From: Silene conica
Taxonomy: Eukaryota; Streptophyta; Magnoliopsida; Caryophyllales; Caryophyllaceae
Direction of reading: 5' to 3'
Assembly (NCBI GenBank): GCA_029255685.2
Contig: CM055316.2
Coordinates: 79,234,861-79,298,860, forward strand
DNA: 64,000 nt
Below, in pieces: positions 33,908-46,190 of this stretch. Position 1 is the stretch's first letter, and every line of letters begins with the position of its first letter. Under the pieces are notes generated by a model. The model worked only from the letters and a program-made list of their open reading frames with translations. It searched no databases and was not told where the DNA came from. The translations under genes were made by a program, and so were the position numbers.

Positions 33908-35298
33908 TGATAGATAAAAAAAGTGATTGTGATTCTTGATAAGGAAGGATAAGGGCAATAAAAAGAAGGTTTAATTCTTAGAATAAAAAATAGTAAATTC
34001 TTAGAATTAATGCTAATTTTGATATATACAATCTAGTGGGTTGTATATATTAAAACCCTAGAATTAATGGTAGTATTTAATAATTAATAAATAGGTTGTT
34101 ATCATTATCATCATCATCATCATCATCATCATTATCATTATCATTATCATCTTATCTATATAAAACCAAAAACATTTCAAGCATTCTCCTTAAGCCACAT
34201 CATCACATTCATGTTTTTAATTTTATGTATTTTAAGTAAATATGGGACCCACAGAAAACAAAAATATATGGAATTAATTGCTGAAAATTTATGTTTAAGT
34301 TTTAAACATAAATGAATACGTTTATATTTTCTACACGTAAATATTAGTGAATAAGAAAATAATGAATAACTTAGAAGATAAATAATTCAGCTCAAGTTTT
34401 ACTAATAAATCACAACAAATTAAGGCAACTGTTAAAAATTCACTCCAAGTTTTACTACAATTATAAATTGCAATTACAATAACAATTAAAATAAAGTACG
34501 AAAGAATACATCAACTATAATACTAATAGGATAAAATAAAATTCTAAAGAAGAATATAATAATACACATTAGCTCTAAAAAAGCAAAAAAAAAATGTTAT
34601 AAATTTTACCAACTATATATTGCATAATACGGAAACAATGACATGTGATCGATTTTAAAAGTACAAAAAAATCATTTAATTAAAATATATGACGAAAATA
34701 ACATCTCGATAAAAAATATTCTCTTAACATAGTTACAAAATAAAGTAAAGTATGACAGCAGATAACATAATAGACAAATAAGTAGCGAGCATCATTACTT
34801 TGCAGATCGATATGATATAAAATGAAACAAGAATTTGAACAATTGCACATCTTATCTCAAAAGTGAAGGTATAGAGAGGGTATAGAGAAGATTGTTTAAA
34901 TAATATGGAGTATTAATTTGAAAGTAATCCCAAATTACAAAAAATAGCGAGTAGCAAAATAGAAATGAACTGTAAGAGAAGAAGATTAAGGTTAGTAATT
35001 TAGGATGCGGGTTTTGGTGCTTAGGTAATATAATATAAATTCATTTCATATGTGTTGTCAAATGCTCATTTTTAATGCGGTCTCAATTTAAATTTGAGCC
35101 CAATTTTTTTTTTACTGTGGTTGTTTAGGTATATGTATTAAATTGGGAATTACTATTAGTCGTCAACAAATTACGTAGTATGCACATACAATGTTACTCC
35201 TCATATATTTTTTTTAACTCGGCCAAAGTTGATCGAATTAAAGTAATTGAAAGACCGATAAACTAATCGATATTTTAAAATACAAACAACAGATTAGA
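33908..35298. other. AT-rich non-coding sequence, unit B copy
   Basis: Matches 20396-21772 without the copia element. The (CATTAT/CATCAT) microsatellite at 34098-34145 differs in repeat number from unit A. The orphan Helitron 5' end recurs near 34150. Confidence 0.7.
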
Positions 35299-36904
35299 TC
35301 CACATCTTATCTATATAATTACAGAAACATTTAGGAAGCCCTGGTTGAGCCACGTCATCAACACAAGTTTTTGTTTTTGTTTAATTTATCAGGTGGGACC
35401 AACAATTTCTTTGACGAATTTTCTACGCGATAACTGCCTGATATTCGATATTGCATGCCTGACCATAGTTTTAGAAATATTACGTAACATTTGTGATATA
35501 TACTTTCATAAACATTAAATAATGGATACACAAATACAGTTTATATAATATGAAATTAAATAGTATATAACAATATATAAAATAATACAGCTTTAAATCA
35601 TTTGTATTACATTAACTTTAATATTATACACTCAAAAAATAAAATATATTAATTTCGAATAACGTCCTTCTAAAACTATTATATAACAATTTATATTCAA
35701 TAAATAATTACAATAAACAATATAATAATTAAGACCCGTGGATTTTTGCAATCGAAAAAAATTTGAGTAAAGTTAAATAATATTGACACGATAAAAAATG
35801 GGATATTGAAATTGCAAAAGAAAAATACCATAATAGATATACTTAACATTCACAAAAATACGAGTAGTGACGGGTTTTGTGGACAATCATATCTTTTTTT
35901 CTGATAAGGTAAAAAACTATATTGATCCTCTAGAGTAGGACCAACCTATTTCATTATTTTGAATGAGGTAAGTTGAAACCACCGGCTTTAAACCCATCCC
36001 CAAAGAATTCGACATGTTGGCAACTCTGATTTATGAGTGAGTTGTGACAATGAAATGCATATATAATGAAGAAAACTTTGAGTTTTTTGTATTAACATTT
36101 ACTTATCATTGTATATTGTAATTCCGTTATAATATTTCAAATTTATATAGATCATTGAGTTTTGATATACTTTGACTATAAACTATGATGTTAATATTAC
36201 AATACTTTTAGTATATCGGTCATATAAAATTATATTACAAATCGAAAATCTTAAATATGGCTAATAATTAATTTAAACATTATTCATAAATAATAATACT
36301 TGAAACTGCAATCCCGTGCAATTTGCACGAGATTAAAACTAGTTATATATTAAAAAACTTGTAAAACTGTTGATGTGACGCAATGTGGTTTTAGAATTAG
36401 TCTAATGAAGCTCTCTCATTCAATCTCAGAATTTTAGTTTTTTTCAACTTATAACGTGAACAATAGTAGCCATGTCACCTTCCATTAACCGATTTTTACA
36501 TTGTTTCCATTTTCTGCAATATATCGAATATAATTATCTTAATTTTGTTTCTTTAATTAATTTACATATCTCTTTTTTTTACAGGAAATTTACATATATC
36601 TTAAAGTTCTCAAATCTGAATTTTATAGTTTTTTTTTCAACTATGTCTTAATAGTTCCATTTTTATACCACCTCACAATTATTACTCCTATTAACATTAT
36701 CATATGTTATCTTATTATATATTATCAACAATTTTTTCAAATGTCTTTATGTATATATATATATTAATTTTTTTTAATTTTTATTTTTAAGTTTACATGT
36801 TCAATAAGTAAAATTTCTGGTTATATATATAACAAATATAATTTGTCGTCTTCTTTTAAAATAAAAGTACACAGCCCCGTGATTTTTCACGGGTGTTACA
36901 CTAG
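35299..36904 (+). mobile_element. Helitron H5 with nested H4 (unit B copy)
   Basis: H4 occupies 35305-36342 (TCTTATCTATATAA ... AAACTAG). The outer element ends TGTTACACTAG at 36901-36904. It has the same nesting as in unit A, so the nesting predates the duplication. Confidence 0.75.
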
Positions 36905-37185
36905 AAAATAAAATGTTGAAGACAACTTTCATTATGAATGAGAGACCTTCATTATGTCAGGACTGTGTTGGTTGTAAGAACGTATTTTAATGCCCGCCAT
37001 TTTACAGAATTTGAAATATCAACGCTGACATTAACTCACCATTGTTTTTTTTTAATAAGTTTAACAACTTTAAGACACTTACAAAATATTAAACGATCCT
37101 AATAAAACGAAAACTTCAAGGTGTACTTATGAACAATTTTGATTATATAATAACTATAATTTGTCGTTTTTTTATAAAAAAAATA

Positions 37186-37220
37186 CACAACCCCGTGATT
37201 TTTCACGGATGTTACACTAG
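37186..37220 (+). mobile_element. Helitron 3' terminus H6 (unit B)
   Basis: Hairpin CCCCGTGATTTTTCACGG, then ATGTTACACTAG. Unit A counterpart ends at 27424. Confidence 0.65.
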
Positions 37221-37337
37221 TTTAATTATTTAAAAACCAACTCTAGATTCCCTTGGAGAATTAAACTAGCATTAATTCTAAGAGTTTACTATTTTTTATT
37301 TTTTTTATGCACAATCCACCGGGTTGTATATATCAAA

Positions 37338-37700
37338 ATCCTAAAAAAATTAATTTTATAGGCAAGAAAACCGTGACGGACGTAGGACGGGAATGAAGAA
37401 AGTGGTAGACACGTTAAGGATAAAAAAAGTGATTCTGATTCTTGATAGAGAAGGATAAGAGCAATAAAAAGATCAATTTTATAGGCAATCAAACAGTGAC
37501 GGACGCAGGAATTGAAGAAAGTGGTAGACACGTTAAGGGTAAAAAAAGTGATTCTGATTCTGGATGAGGAAAGATAAGGGCAATAAAACGATCAATTTTA
37601 TAGGCAATTAAACAGTGACGGACGCAAAACTTGAAGAGAGTAGCAGCCTAGTAGGTAAAAAACGTGATTCTGATTCTTGATAAAGATAACGGAATAAAAA
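37338..37700 (+). repeat. Promoter tandem repeat upstream of gene 3
   Basis: Same roughly 120-bp array as at 27542-27905, with the same copy number. Confidence 0.88.
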
Positions 37701-37763
37701 AAGTAATTAATTTAAAGGCAATTATGTCGTGTTATATTCCCATACAGGGGGGAAGATGATGTA

Positions 37764-37774
37764 CTATATAAATG
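37764..37774 (+). promoter_or_regulatory. TATA box of gene 3
   Basis: CTATATAAATG, conserved with gene 2. The distance to the start codon is longer because of the LINE tail at 38143-38456. Confidence 0.6.
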
Positions 37775-38142
37775 ATAGGAAACGTTCGATAGAGCAACAC
37801 ACAAGCCTTGAAAGCAAGACATTTAGACGGTTCAGTACTCACCGATCTAGGTATGGTCGTCATTAATAAAATTTACGATTTGTTTTCTAGTTTACCCTAT
37901 TTCATTGATTTAGTAACATTAAGTTACTGTGGTAATTACTAATTACCGTAGTAAATATGCACGTAGTAGCTTGTAACAAGTGTGATATATTTTTCCGTTT
38001 ATGTTTTTAATTTGCATCTTTTTAGTTTTTACGGCTGTTAAAAAAAATGATATCTACTAATCCAGAATGTCTACAAAAATTCGATTTGATTTTTAATTTA
38101 CATTGGTACGATATTAATAATCGTCATGTTAGAACATTTTCC

Positions 38143-38456
38143 TTTGTTTTTTTTGGATTTGTTACATTTTTTTCCCCAAAACTCTTATATTAAATTTTAC
38201 TTCCTTTTTCAAAATTACTTTAAATTTTATTCTTGATTTATTTCTTTGGTTTTTATACATGTGGTAAGTTTGATTTAATATTTATAAAACCCCTTTATCT
38301 TTCATTTTCGGTTTCACTTCACTACCGTTTATTTTTTTCTCTTGTCGAGATGAGAGTTCACCCTGGACGATTCCAAAGGATGATTCATGTCAGCCGACCC
38401 AAAACATTTTGGGACTAAGACTCTGTTGTTGTTGTTGTTGTTATTGTTGTTGTTGT
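38143..38456 (+). mobile_element. 5'-truncated RTE-type LINE tail upstream of gene 3
   Basis: Ends CCAAAACATTTTGGGACTAAG, then a (GTT)n tail, as plant RTE LINEs do. It is flanked by the 17-18 bp direct repeat ATGTTA(A)GAACATTTTCC at 38126-38142 and 38457-38474. Unit A has a single copy of that target, so the insertion followed the duplication. Confidence 0.85.
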
Positions 38457-38543
38457 ATGTTAAGAACATTTTCCGTCGTGAATCTATCATTCTGCTACTA
38501 ACTTTGTATTCCGTATTTGGCAAGACCAAGTAGTAAGCAAGAG

Positions 38544-39683
38544 ATGGCTTCAACCAAGTGCAAGACGCAACCAACCCGAAAAAGCAGCCGCAGAATGGCG
38601 CACAAGTCTCGCTGACTAACCAGATCATGAAGGAGATGACACTTAGCCGATCAAGAAATTGGTCTGGTAATGCCGCTACTAGCTTCCCTAAAACAATTGC
38701 GGCCGGACATTCAGTTACGTTTTCCCACTTGGCCGCTGGCGATTTTGGTTCCAAGGCCGTCGTCATTTATCATGGAATTAATGCAATCGGCCTTCATTGT
38801 GGCTGGGTTTTGGCCTGGGATGCACCTGCTAATACCGAACAGTTTCCAAACAAGGTAAGGTTTACGTTACTTCCTTTTAGATAAGGTTGTTATAGGTAGG
38901 ATGTTCATAATAAAACGAACCGCAATAACAAAATCGAAAAACCGAAAAACTCGTACATTTTTAAGGTTCGATTAACCGAACTGTTTTGACAAAGCGGTTC
39001 GGTGAACCGAACCGTTAAATTTATCATGGGCACGGTTCGGTTCAGGTTCGCAATTTTAGAAAAGACGTTAACCGCGAACCGAACCGTTCACAAAAAAGTA
39101 AGCAAAAAAATATAATATTATATAAAAAAATGTTCTTTTGTTTAATTAAAAAGTGTTTCCAAATTTAAAAATGGTTAAAATAATTAATATTAAAGTTTGA
39201 CTAATTAACTTTATTGGTGAGTATAATTAAATATTAAAAATTAAATTAAATTACTAGATAAAATTCTTCAAAACTAAAGAAAAAATATATTTAGCATGTT
39301 TATAGGTTAACCGTAAACCGAACCGCAAATAACCGTTTAAAGTGGTTAAACGAACCGTTTATAACCGTTAGGAACGGTGCGGTTTAAATTCGGTATTTTG
39401 CTAAAGCGAACCGTGTGCAAACCGAATTAAATATGCGGGCATTTTAAAGTTCTATATGAAATTTTCATGTAACCCGTAAATAATTTTACAGGTTTACGTT
39501 ACTTGTGGGCCGAGATCCTTCATTGATCGTCTGTATTTGGAGCAAGTTCTTCAGTATCTGATCGATAGTAAAGCAGAGTCCGAGCACACAGACGAAGCTA
39601 CCAAGACAAGCGTCACTGCCAAGATCGATGCGACTATCCCAAACAAGGCCAAAGTTGAAGCCACATTCAGCCTTGTCCCTTAA
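38544..39683 (+). pseudogene. Gene 3: jasmonate-induced-protein-like, frameshifted near the start
   Basis: Exon 1 is 38544-38854 (311 bases, one fewer than gene 2) and exon 2 is 39492-39683. One base is missing after codon 3 relative to gene 2 (TCAGCCCAAG versus TCAACCAAG), so translation from the conserved ATG stops after 23 residues. Downstream, the original frame is open to the natural stop, and splice sites are intact (AAG/GTAAGG, TTACAG/GTT). An internal in-frame ATG at 38627 could give a protein lacking the first 28 or so residues. Against gene 2 I count 14 substitutions in exon 1 (at least 9 changing the residue) and 7 in exon 2. Promoter, TATA and leader are conserved. It is probably a recent pseudogene, or a truncated protein. 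Confidence 0.75.
38905..39435. repeat. CGAACCG-rich insertion in the gene 3 intron
   Basis: A stretch absent from gene 2. It has many CCGAACCGTT/AACGGTTCGG words at both ends in inverted arrangement, with an AT-rich centre. It resembles the GGTTCGGTT-rich hAT-type MITEs common in plants. I could not define the target duplication. Confidence 0.5.
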
Positions 39684-39869
39684 GGCCATCGATATATACT
39701 ATTTATATTAAGCATACAAGTTATTATTATTAATAATGAGGGCCACATAACTATCAACCTATACCTCTACTCTTCTAGTTATAACTATATAAATAAGCAT
39801 GTTTGACCCTCGGCTTGTATGGCTGTATTTTTAATTGAAGTTATATAATATAATACTAGGTCCCGTGTT

Positions 39870-40759
39870 TGGTCCTGTCCACGCTACCGTTATTATTTAT
39901 CGTTGAATTTTATTTTTAGGAAATAAAATTACGTTAGACTTTGTTAAGTCATAAGTTTATCATTTATAATGACATTTAAAACTTATCGACAAATTATGAG
40001 ACACATACATTCCCTTCTCCCACGATTATTTAACGAAATTACATAATACCAATATACCTTTACGTTCACTACTCGCCGGTCACGGTTGTTTCTTTCACTA
40101 CTCCAGCTAGTTTTAGGATTGTATCTATTCCACAAATTTATATAATTATACACCATATTTAATACGAAATCCAATTATAATATTTTGATAAAAAGAATCA
40201 ATAAAAGATTAATTAAAATTAATTATCGGAAATAAATATCATGAATAATCATTTTGAATGTAGAAATCAACTTCATATATGTTCGTAGTTATTTTTGGGT
40301 ATTTAGAGAGACGAAATTTATATTATATGGTCGTTTTTTGGTAGTTAGAGGGTTGATCAAAAATAATTTGCTTTAATTAAGATATTTTGAAACTTAGATT
40401 TAAACCGTAAATATAATTTTCAGATTAATACATATTTTATTGGTTATATATTATCACTTTTATGTTTAAAACGGGTCAAACCTTGGGAATATAAGGAAAA
40501 TATTTTACTTTTCCGATACATAATGTTATTTTTTTTCTTATTTATCCTACACATATATATTTGAGTTGTCTTAAATAAGAATTTGTTTATTTTTATATTG
40601 TCAAACTAATGCTTTGTTTTACCAACACTTAAATTAAGCGTATAAATTATTTATAAAATTTAAATTTTGTATAATTGTAATACTAAAATCATAATTTTCT
40701 TTTAAATATATTTACTTTTTATTGATTTTTTCAATTTAATCAAATTAAACATGTGCTTG
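39870..40759. other. AT-rich sequence, part of an interrupted Helitron (H9)
   Basis: No gene is seen. The right edge ATGTGCTTG continues, after the TRIM insertion, as TTTTGCACGAGAGGAAAACTAG (54582-54603), which completes a Helitron hairpin and CTAG end. The 5' end of this Helitron is not identified. Unit A lacks this stretch. Confidence 0.5.
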
Positions 40760-41577
40760 TATTAGGATATTAGGCTCATTAGGTTACGACGGCTATCGTG
40801 TCTAGGGTTTATGCAAGTCTTTATTATATATAGACGATGTATTATTATTTCAGAATCACAACAACATATCAATAATATAATATTCACTACAACAAAATGG
40901 CACTTGGGCCACGATTTATGTCACGGGAATTCATAATTCGTGACCTAAATTTGCTTAGTCACGGGAAAAAAAGTTCCCTTCCTTCAAAATTAATTGGTAA
41001 AAAAATTTATGTCACGGGAAATTATATCCGTGACAAATAATTGTTTTTAGTCACGAATTAAGCCATGACGGTGGCTAACAAATGCGTTTAGTCATGCATC
41101 AAGTCACGAACGTGGCTAATAATTATTTTTAGCCACAATGTCGTGGCTAATTATGATTTATTGTCACAGGTAAGTTAACCGTGACTAATTAGTGTGCTTA
41201 GCCACACTGAATTCTTAACGTGGCTAATTATGATTTATTGTCACAACTAAATTATCCGTGACTATATTGCTCTTAGCTACCCACTGAATTCTTACCGTGA
41301 CTAATTGTGATTTATTGTCACAAGTAAATTACCCGTGACTAATTATTGCTCTTAGCTATGCACTGGATTTTTACCGTGACTAATATTTTTGATATGATAA
41401 CAAATAATAGTACAAAATTATTAGTGCAACATGGTGTGTACTGTGACATTAAGATGATTGCGCCGTATTATTGCGAGATGTGAACAATATTCGTACTTAA
41501 TATTTTTCACTATTGACGTAAATGATCTTATTATGATTATTCTTATTATTGGACGTAAATGATCTTATTATGATTAC

Positions 41578-42130
41578 ACTAGTACAAAAATGACTTTAGG
41601 CATGGACAAGTGGCAACGGTCATTAAATATAACCGTTGCCTATTAGAAAAGGCAACGGTTGTTAACAACGACCGTTGTCAAATATAGAAAAAACACTCAT
41701 ACGACAATGGTTAACTAAAAAATCGTTGCCATATATATTTTTCGTACATAATTAAGGCAACGGTTTTATATTAACCGTTGCCATTTAATAAAATAAAATT
41801 TACCATCAGCCTAGAAAACTCAATTCGTTAAAACTCTCCCATTTTCATTTCTTACGATTCTCACATACATCTTAGTTTTTCGCACATCGATTCTCTTCAA
41901 TACCAGGTCTTCAACTTGTGCGCGAATTCAATGGTTGTTCTGTAATGTCGACAACCCCGTCGTACCCACAGGTTAGTCCTTAATGTCACTAGTACAAAAA
42001 CGACTTTAGGCATGAATAAATGGTAACGATCATTAAAAATAACCGTTGCCTATTAGAAAAGGCAACGGTTTTTAGAAATAACCGTTGCCACATATATGAA
42101 AACCTATAAAAGCGACGGTCATTTGAAGGA
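41578..42130 (+). mobile_element. Two CACTA-type 5' ends of another family, nested
   Basis: CACTAGTACAAAAATGACTT at 41578 and CACTAGTACAAAAACGACTT at 41987 both continue with TTAGGCATG and then CAACGG/CCGTTGCC repeats. These are 5' ends of a third CACTA family. A matching 3' end was not found, so they are truncated or rearranged copies. Confidence 0.6.
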
Positions 42131-43508
42131 ACAGTAGTAGCCTTAGGTAATAAAAATCTAACTTCCTTCAAAAAAAAATTAAAAAATAACACAAGTATAA
42201 TAGGACTCTTACCCAAAACCCACTTCTCTCGCTTATAATTTTTCAACGAAATTTTTCATCAATTCTGAAACCACCATAAGAAAGGAAAACTACAGGTTAT
42301 CGATTCAGATTATTGTTTTTGTCCAAAATTCCAGCTTCGAAGTTCGATTATTTCAATCCCAATTTCTTCGACCCTAACTTTTAGGTATTTTTCTTCATTT
42401 TTCGATTTGTGTTCTTAATTTGATGTTGTTGTTTTTGTCTTTTAATTAACATTGATTGATGTAGATTGTATGTTTTTGGGATTTTAGTGAAATTGTTGTG
42501 ATTTTTAAGTTGTGTGTGTTGTTTAATTGATTAGGTTTCATGAATTTTGGGGAAATTGTGAGAGTTGTTAGGGATTAGGGTTTTTACTAGATTGATTGTT
42601 ATTCAGGTTAGTTGTTCACTTATTTATACGATGATTTATTGAATGAATGATAGGTTTATGATCTTACTATTATGTGGTGGTGTTAATTAGCAAAAACAAT
42701 CATGTTAAAAGCATGTAAAATGAATTTGCAATTGATATTAGAATTGCTAAAATCCCCTATTGTTCCAGACTCATATCTGACTTTGGAAGCCATTTTCGTG
42801 GTATTAAATATGTTTTATCATAGGTGAACCTTCACATGATTGTAGCCCTTTGAGTCTAGTTTCCGAATTGGTAAGGTAGAGTTCTGGGTGATTTATAGTT
42901 TGTCCGGTATCGCAATTCTCGTGGAGAGACGCAAATCTGTCTTATGACCTGCTCTGTTTCAGGCAGATTTTACCCCTGACTTTGACCGTAAGTTAAGAAA
43001 TCATAATGAAGGAATTATCTTCTGCTTATTTTTCTCATTCATAGCTCGTTATGTCTGATTTCTGAATTCGTATGGTAGGCTTTTGTGTGATTAACAGTTT
43101 GTTCGAAATAGCAATTCAAACCACATACTATCTACTCAATCAAATAAACCAAAAAAGTAAAGTTGTTGCTTTGTTGCTTGATCTTGCTCCCCAAAGTTGC
43201 ATTTCAGGTAAGCTCATCTTCCTTCCTTTCATTAAAACCGTTAGTTTTAGCTCTGATGCTTGTAGTATGTTTGATCCCATAAGCATAGCTCTTAGCAAAG
43301 TCCTTCGTCTAATCTGCCTTCGCATAAAACTGTAAGGGTTGCTGCAAACTGTGGTTAAAAAGCAAGCATACCTACTATAAATCGTTGAACATCTTGTCTT
43401 TCAATGCAGGACACTCATATGTGAGTCTGCACATATTAGGAACTATTCTAACACGCACTTCATATCCTTCCTCTAATCTGTACTAGTGATTACTGCAATT
43501 GTTTCACC

Positions 43509-43590
43509 TACGGGCGGTCGGCCAATGCGATTGAGAAGAAGATGAAGAAAGCTGAAAAATTCGGCATTCCTGTTCAAATGTCCGACTGAG
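43509..43590 (+). pseudogene. Captured exon fragment, possibly SAP/MOS11-like
   Basis: The translation SANAIEKKMKKAEKFGIPVQ and a stop resemble the AERFG repeat region of plant SAP-domain/MOS11-type mRNA-export proteins. Only about 25 residues are recognisable. It may be a different basic helical protein. Confidence 0.3.
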
Positions 43591-43720
43591 GTTATCAATA
43601 TGTTTTTTTTAGTTTCTTGCATTGGCAGTCTATTTTTTCCTTGGAGATTTATATCCTATAGCGAAGCAAAGACTGTATACATCTTTGTGAACTTTAATTA
43701 CTGTAAATGTATTTTTTCAG

Positions 43721-43825
43721 ATAATTTGCTACTTACAGCTAATCAGAAGTCGGCGAAGTTAGGAGATTTTGGTCTTACCAGAGAAGAAACATTAACTGAA
43801 ATGATGACTGCAGAAACGGGGACAT
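43721..43825 (+). pseudogene. Captured exon of a Raf-like protein kinase
   Basis: After acceptor TTTTTTCAG the exon reads DNLLLTANQKSAKLGDFGLT and continues to MMTAETGT followed by a stop. It contains the DFG metal-binding motif and activation-segment start of plant Raf-like MAPKKK (group C) kinases. The HRD motif and everything after TGT are missing, so no kinase activity is possible. Confidence 0.8.
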
Positions 43826-43984
43826 AGACTGTAATCGTGTGTTTGATTTCTTTCTCCTTTTTTTTTTTGATTTCTTTAATTCGTTTATTCATTTTTATTT
43901 ACTGTAATCGTGTGTTTGATTTGTTTAGTTCGCGCGTTGTTTGTTCGTTGATTGGTGGTATTATATGGCTGTTCATTTGTATTG

Positions 43985-44052
43985 CAAAAAGTCCAACACA
44001 ATTGTGCTTGCAGGACTCAGCGGAATCGAGAAAACTGTTGTATTTTATCAGG
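43985..44052 (+). pseudogene. Captured exon fragment, possibly NAC-domain
   Basis: Between acceptor CTTGCAG and donor CAG/GTGAGG one frame reads GLSGIEKTVVFYQ. This resembles the K-K-T-L-V-F-Y segment of NAC transcription factors at a known exon edge. It is short, so the assignment is weak. Confidence 0.3.
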
Positions 44053-44936
44053 TGAGGCCATCTTTTTATCGTTGCTGATACTGTAAGACCACCTTATTTC
44101 TTATATCCTATCACACACAATTGATCCTATTCATTCAATAAGACAAAAACGCAATCAGATCACATCTGATCAATATTTCTGTCCACTAAATGGCCCAGAA
44201 CCAGCAGCACATGCCAAATCACTCTTGCTATCAGACATTTGCATTCCTTTATCTAATGTTTCATTACCATCCAACTCTGGAATGCCCAGCATCAAATGCC
44301 TGGTATTCAGACTCATTTATTCACCCAGATCAGCCACTGACTGACCCACAAACCCAACACAATACTCCTGCAATAATTCTACTGCTCTGCCATGACTGCA
44401 ACGAAGCCAGACCCGTTGCTGACTCCACTGCAACACAACAGCAACTCTAGTGACAGCAGCCAATTCCGGTCCCATTCCTGCAACTGGTGCATACAAGGGC
44501 CAGACCAGAAATCTCAGATCCAGCCCTGCAACATCCTACTGCTGCTAATTCCTCGCACCTCGCTCGTCTGGTCCCTTAGACGTGAAGTTGCTAACCCCAG
44601 TAGCACCATCCTGCCCTGAACTAGAGACCTTGCTTCCTCCTTTCGTTTTATGCATAGCAACAGTCTCATCTCTTCTTGCAATAGCCACTTGAAGGGCATC
44701 CTTAAATGAATGGTTACCAAATATGGATGCCTTGTTGGGCGCCTTCCATTGAGACTTCCCTGCAAGCGGGACAGAAGATAACTCTTTATTGACTGGTTTC
44801 CAAACCACAACATCTTTCGATTTTAAACTTTATTGGGTTTTAACTTTTAACCTTTTTTAGTGTTTAATTCTACTGTTCACAGTATTGATCATGATTTAGT
44901 TGGCTTCGTCTTATGTAAAATTGATTGGATATGTAG

Positions 44937-45215
<279 letters not shown>

Positions 45216-45804
45216 TGATTTGTTACAAATTATTGAACTTTAGCTCTGTTGATGTATTTGATGGGGTAGAATGTCGTGGATTATGGGCGTTGTGCTTCCA
45301 TTTTAGTAAAGCATTGGGTCAGTTTATCACCAATTAAGCAGACTTACATCGAAAACATCTGCTGAAATATAAAGCATTGGGTCAGTTTATTATACTCTTG
45401 ATCAAGTGTCCTTAATGCAATCTCTATATGATTGATGTGTTAAGGTGCTTGCAGTTGCATCTTAGCCCCTTTCTCAGCCAAGATAGTAGCTGAAATTTTC
45501 ATCTAAGGACTGAGCATAATGTGTGCATCTATCATTCTTAAATCTTAACTCCTTCTACACATTTTTAACTTATAGCTATTGTCCATCAAAAATCTTCTGT
45601 GAAGGTTAGCACTTCATACTCGTCCATTATTTGTCTTAGTTTTCGTACTTTCTGTGATCTGATGGCACCATTTTACTCTCCTAGCATTATTGGCATATTG
45701 CCTGGCATAGTTGACTGCTCGTCAAAGTAACTCACCTAGTTCCTCTTTTCAATCTGCAACTTTCATCACTGGTTTGTCAACTATTGTTCACTGATAGGCA
45801 ACTT

Positions 45805-46010
45805 GTCTCCATTCAATATCTCAGAGGCGCAAATCACATATAATCTGCATATCATCTGCTCACTAGTTCCCACCCATTCAGCATCTGCACATCACAAATC
45901 TGCACAGTCTCCATTCAGTATCTCAGAGGCGCAAATCACAACTAATCTGCACGTCCTCTGCTAACTGATTACCACTTATTCAACATCTGCACTGCACAAA
46001 ACTGCACAGT
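45805..46010 (+). repeat. Two-copy direct repeat, about 102-bp period
   Basis: GTCTCCATTCA(A/G)TATCTCAG and the following AGGCGCAAATCACA recur at 45805 and 45907. Non-coding filler inside the CACTA element. Confidence 0.75.
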
Positions 46011-46074
46011 TCCAGACTCCCTCAACTATTTGAGTATAAGAAGGCAATTGTTGACTCTATTGTGATCTGTCTGA

Positions 46075-46190
46075 GATATAACAGATGCAAAAGAAAACGG
46101 GAAGATAGCCGCTAACAATGAAATATGGCAGAAGAAACTGGAAGATTTGTTGAAGACATATAAGATCAGACCATCTCACTAAGGTTAGTT
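46075..46190 (+). pseudogene. Unidentified captured exon fragment
   Basis: One frame reads ENGKIAANNEIWQKKLEDLL to a stop, after an acceptor-like AACAG and before GGTTAG. It looks like the C-terminal end of a real coding sequence, but I do not recognise the family. Confidence 0.35.

Noticed and set aside
38558-38884. Near-full-length frame for gene 3 starting at GTG
   Set aside because: GTG is not a credible plant start; the frame is open only because the deletion lies upstream of it.
43480-43495. CTGTACTAGTG as the 3' end of the third CACTA family
   Set aside because: It matches only the last 9 bases, lacks the subterminal repeats and has no target duplication with 41578 or 41987.
44190-44813. 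Overlapping frames of 75-99 codons on both strands inside CACTA-2
   Set aside because: Possibly retroelement gag-like captured sequence, but I cannot name a domain and the frames conflict; left unannotated.
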